Assembly: GCF_025717675.1 (NCBI RefSeq)
Contig: NZ_JAJIRT010000013.1
Coordinates: forward strand, 62,001-126,000
Reading direction: 5' to 3'
DNA length: 64,000 nucleotides
Source of the DNA: Paucibacter sp. DJ2R-2
GTDB lineage: Bacteria > Pseudomonadota > Gammaproteobacteria > Burkholderiales > Burkholderiaceae_C
Numbering within the stretch: the stretch's first letter is position 1; every line of letters begins with the position of its first letter. Below are positions 62,855 to 64,000 of the stretch, piece by piece. Below the pieces are notes generated by a model. The model did no database searches. It saw nothing but the letters and a program-made list of their open reading frames with translations, and had not been told where the DNA came from. Both the position numbers and the translations under genes were made by a program.

Positions 62855-64000
62855 TGGCTGAGCAAACGCATCGCGCCTTCCAGGCCTTGCAGGGACAGGG
62901 GGAACATGCGTTGCTGCATCAGGTTCTGGATCAGGGACACGCTCTGACGGTACTGCCAGACGCCTTGCGGCTCCGGGTTGATCCAGGCGTACTTGGGGAA
63001 GGCGTGGGTCAGGCGTTGCAACCATTCGGCGCCGGGCTCTTCATTGTTGTATTCGACACTGCCGCCGGGCTGCAGGATCTCGTAAGGGCTCATCGTGGCA
63101 TCGCCGACAAAGATCAGCTTGTAGTCACGGTTGTATTTGCGGATCAGGTCCCAGGTCGGGGTCTTCTCGGCGAAGCGGCGGCGGTTGTTCTTCCAGACAA
63201 AGTCGTAGACGCAGTTGTGGAAGTAGAAGAACTCCAGGTGCTTGAACTCCGTCTTGGCGGCCGAGAACAGCTCTTCGACGCGGTGCACATGCTCGTCCAT
63301 GGTGCCGCCCACATCCATCAGCAGCAGCACCTTCACCTTGTTGTGGCGCTCGGGCACCATGCGGATGTCCAGCATGCCAGCGTTGGCGGCGGTCTTGCTG
63401 ATGGTGTCGCCCAGGTCCAGCTCCAGATCCGAGCCCTCGCGGGCAAAGCGGCGCAGGCGGCGCAGGGCGACCTTGATATTGCGCGTGCCCAGTTCCAACT
63501 GGTCGTCGTAGTCCTTGTAGGCGCGCTGCTCCCAGACCTTGACGGCGCTCTTGTTCTTGCCGGCGCCGCCGATGCGTATGCCTTGCGGGTTGTAGCCGCT
63601 GTTCCCGAACGGGCTGGTGCCGCCCGTGCCGATCCATTTGTTGCCGCCCTCGTGGCGCTCTTTCTGCTCCTCGAAGCGCTTTTTGAGCGTCTCCATCAGC
63701 TCGTTCCAGCCCATCTTCTCGATGGCGGCTTTTTGCTCGTCGCTCAGTTCCAGCTGCAGGTGCTGGCGCAGCCATTCCAGCGGCACCTCCTGGCTGAAAT
63801 CGCTGAGCAGCTCCACGCCCTTGAAATAGGCGGCAAAGGCGCGATCGAACTTGTCGAACTGCGTCTCGTCCTTGATCAGGGTGGTGCGGGCGAGGAAGTA
63901 GAAATCGTCGATGGAGGCGGCGCCCTCGCTGCCGATCACGCCTTTCTCCAGGCCTTCAAGCAGGCTGAGGAATTCCCGCACCGACACCGGCAGCTTGGCC
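62851..64000 (-). CDS. VWA domain-containing protein, CoxE-like, 5' end off window
   Basis: At least 383 residues visible and continuing past the right edge: the frame before the GTG at 63987 reads AKLPV, which matches the usual AKLPVSVREFL start region of this family, so the true start is outside. The C-terminal half is a von Willebrand A-type domain whose metal site reads LLLMDVGGTMDEH in place of the standard DxSxS, with a later FVGDATMSPYEI. CoxE-like proteins usually work with an AAA ATPase of the MoxR type, probably encoded just upstream. The link to tamA by a 4-nt overlap is positional only. Confidence 0.85.
   Translation of the reverse strand, partial: AKLPVSVREFLSLLEGLEKGVIGSEGAASIDDFYFLARTTLIKDETQFDKFDRAFAAYFKGVELLSDFSQEVPLEWLRQHLQLELSDEQKAAIEKMGWNELMETLKKRFEEQKERHEGGNKWIGTGGTSPFGNSGYNPQGIRIGGAGKNKSAVKVWEQRAYKDYDDQLELGTRNIKVALRRLRRFAREGSDLELDLGDTISKTAANAGMLDIRMVPERHNKVKVLLLMDVGGTMDEHVHRVEELFSAAKTEFKHLEFFYFHNCVYDFVWKNNRRRFAEKTPTWDLIRKYNRDYKLIFVGDATMSPYEILQPGGSVEYNNEEPGAEWLQRLTHAFPKYAWINPEPQGVWQYRQSVSLIQNLMQQRMFPLSLQGLEGAMRLLSQ

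Overview
The window is high-GC chromosomal DNA with dense coding and no sign of phage or plasmid. Gene content and protein style suggest a betaproteobacterium of the order Burkholderiales, most like the Roseateles/Pelomonas/Paucibacter group. The clues are histidine degradation through HutF/HutG, a PEP-CTERM protein, a Caulobacter-type TonB receptor next to SapC and a halogenase-like gene, and a betaproteobacterial TamA/TamB pair. The assignment is inferred from content, not from a marker gene.

Layout. 1-8712: a two-partner secretion locus (exoprotein TpsA running off the left edge, transporter TpsB and a small lipoprotein, all on minus), divergent from a CHASE2 membrane protein and an unknown exported protein on plus. 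8835-11472: nudB, a YbhP-like EEP phosphatase/nuclease and clsB in overlapping order. 11513-28979: a beta-glucan (laminarin-type) utilisation region. On minus it holds an ABC sugar importer, a GH1 beta-glucosidase, a GH16 lipoprotein and a catalytically dead GH1-like protein. On plus it holds a LacI regulator, a TonB receptor, SapC, a cupin, a flavin-dependent halogenase family protein and glucokinase. Three copies of a TGAAAGCGCTTtCA-type operator tie both arms to the LacI regulator. 29079-37352: a complete hut locus (hutH, hutU on minus; hutC, hutD, hutI, hutG, hutF on plus), with a HutC-type palindrome between the divergent arms. 37486-41755: a chemoreceptor, a histidine kinase and a REC-DUF3369 regulator. 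41771-50000: housekeeping genes (S10 peptidase, DUF429, arginase, LOG protein, MoeB/ThiF, C-terminal processing protease). 48758-51741: an iron-type ABC ATPase and permease that diverge around a Fur-like box.

52001-56046 is the most unusual block. It has four exported proteins in a row: a small beta-rich protein, a PD40/TolB-like propeller, a second propeller ending in a type I dockerin, and a cohesin-like domain protein ending in a PEP-CTERM sorting signal. This reads as a small cohesin-dockerin assembly attached through exosortase sorting. A tRNA-Arg(CCT), a short tandem-repeat tract, tamB, tamA and a VWA/CoxE-type gene cut by the right edge complete the window.

Small-scale oddities include tandem duplications of the 3' ends of clsB and the arginase gene, a 26-codon micro-ORF bridging hutC and hutD, a perfect palindrome over the DUF429 start codon, and a 124-bp nested inverted repeat inside the glucan operon.
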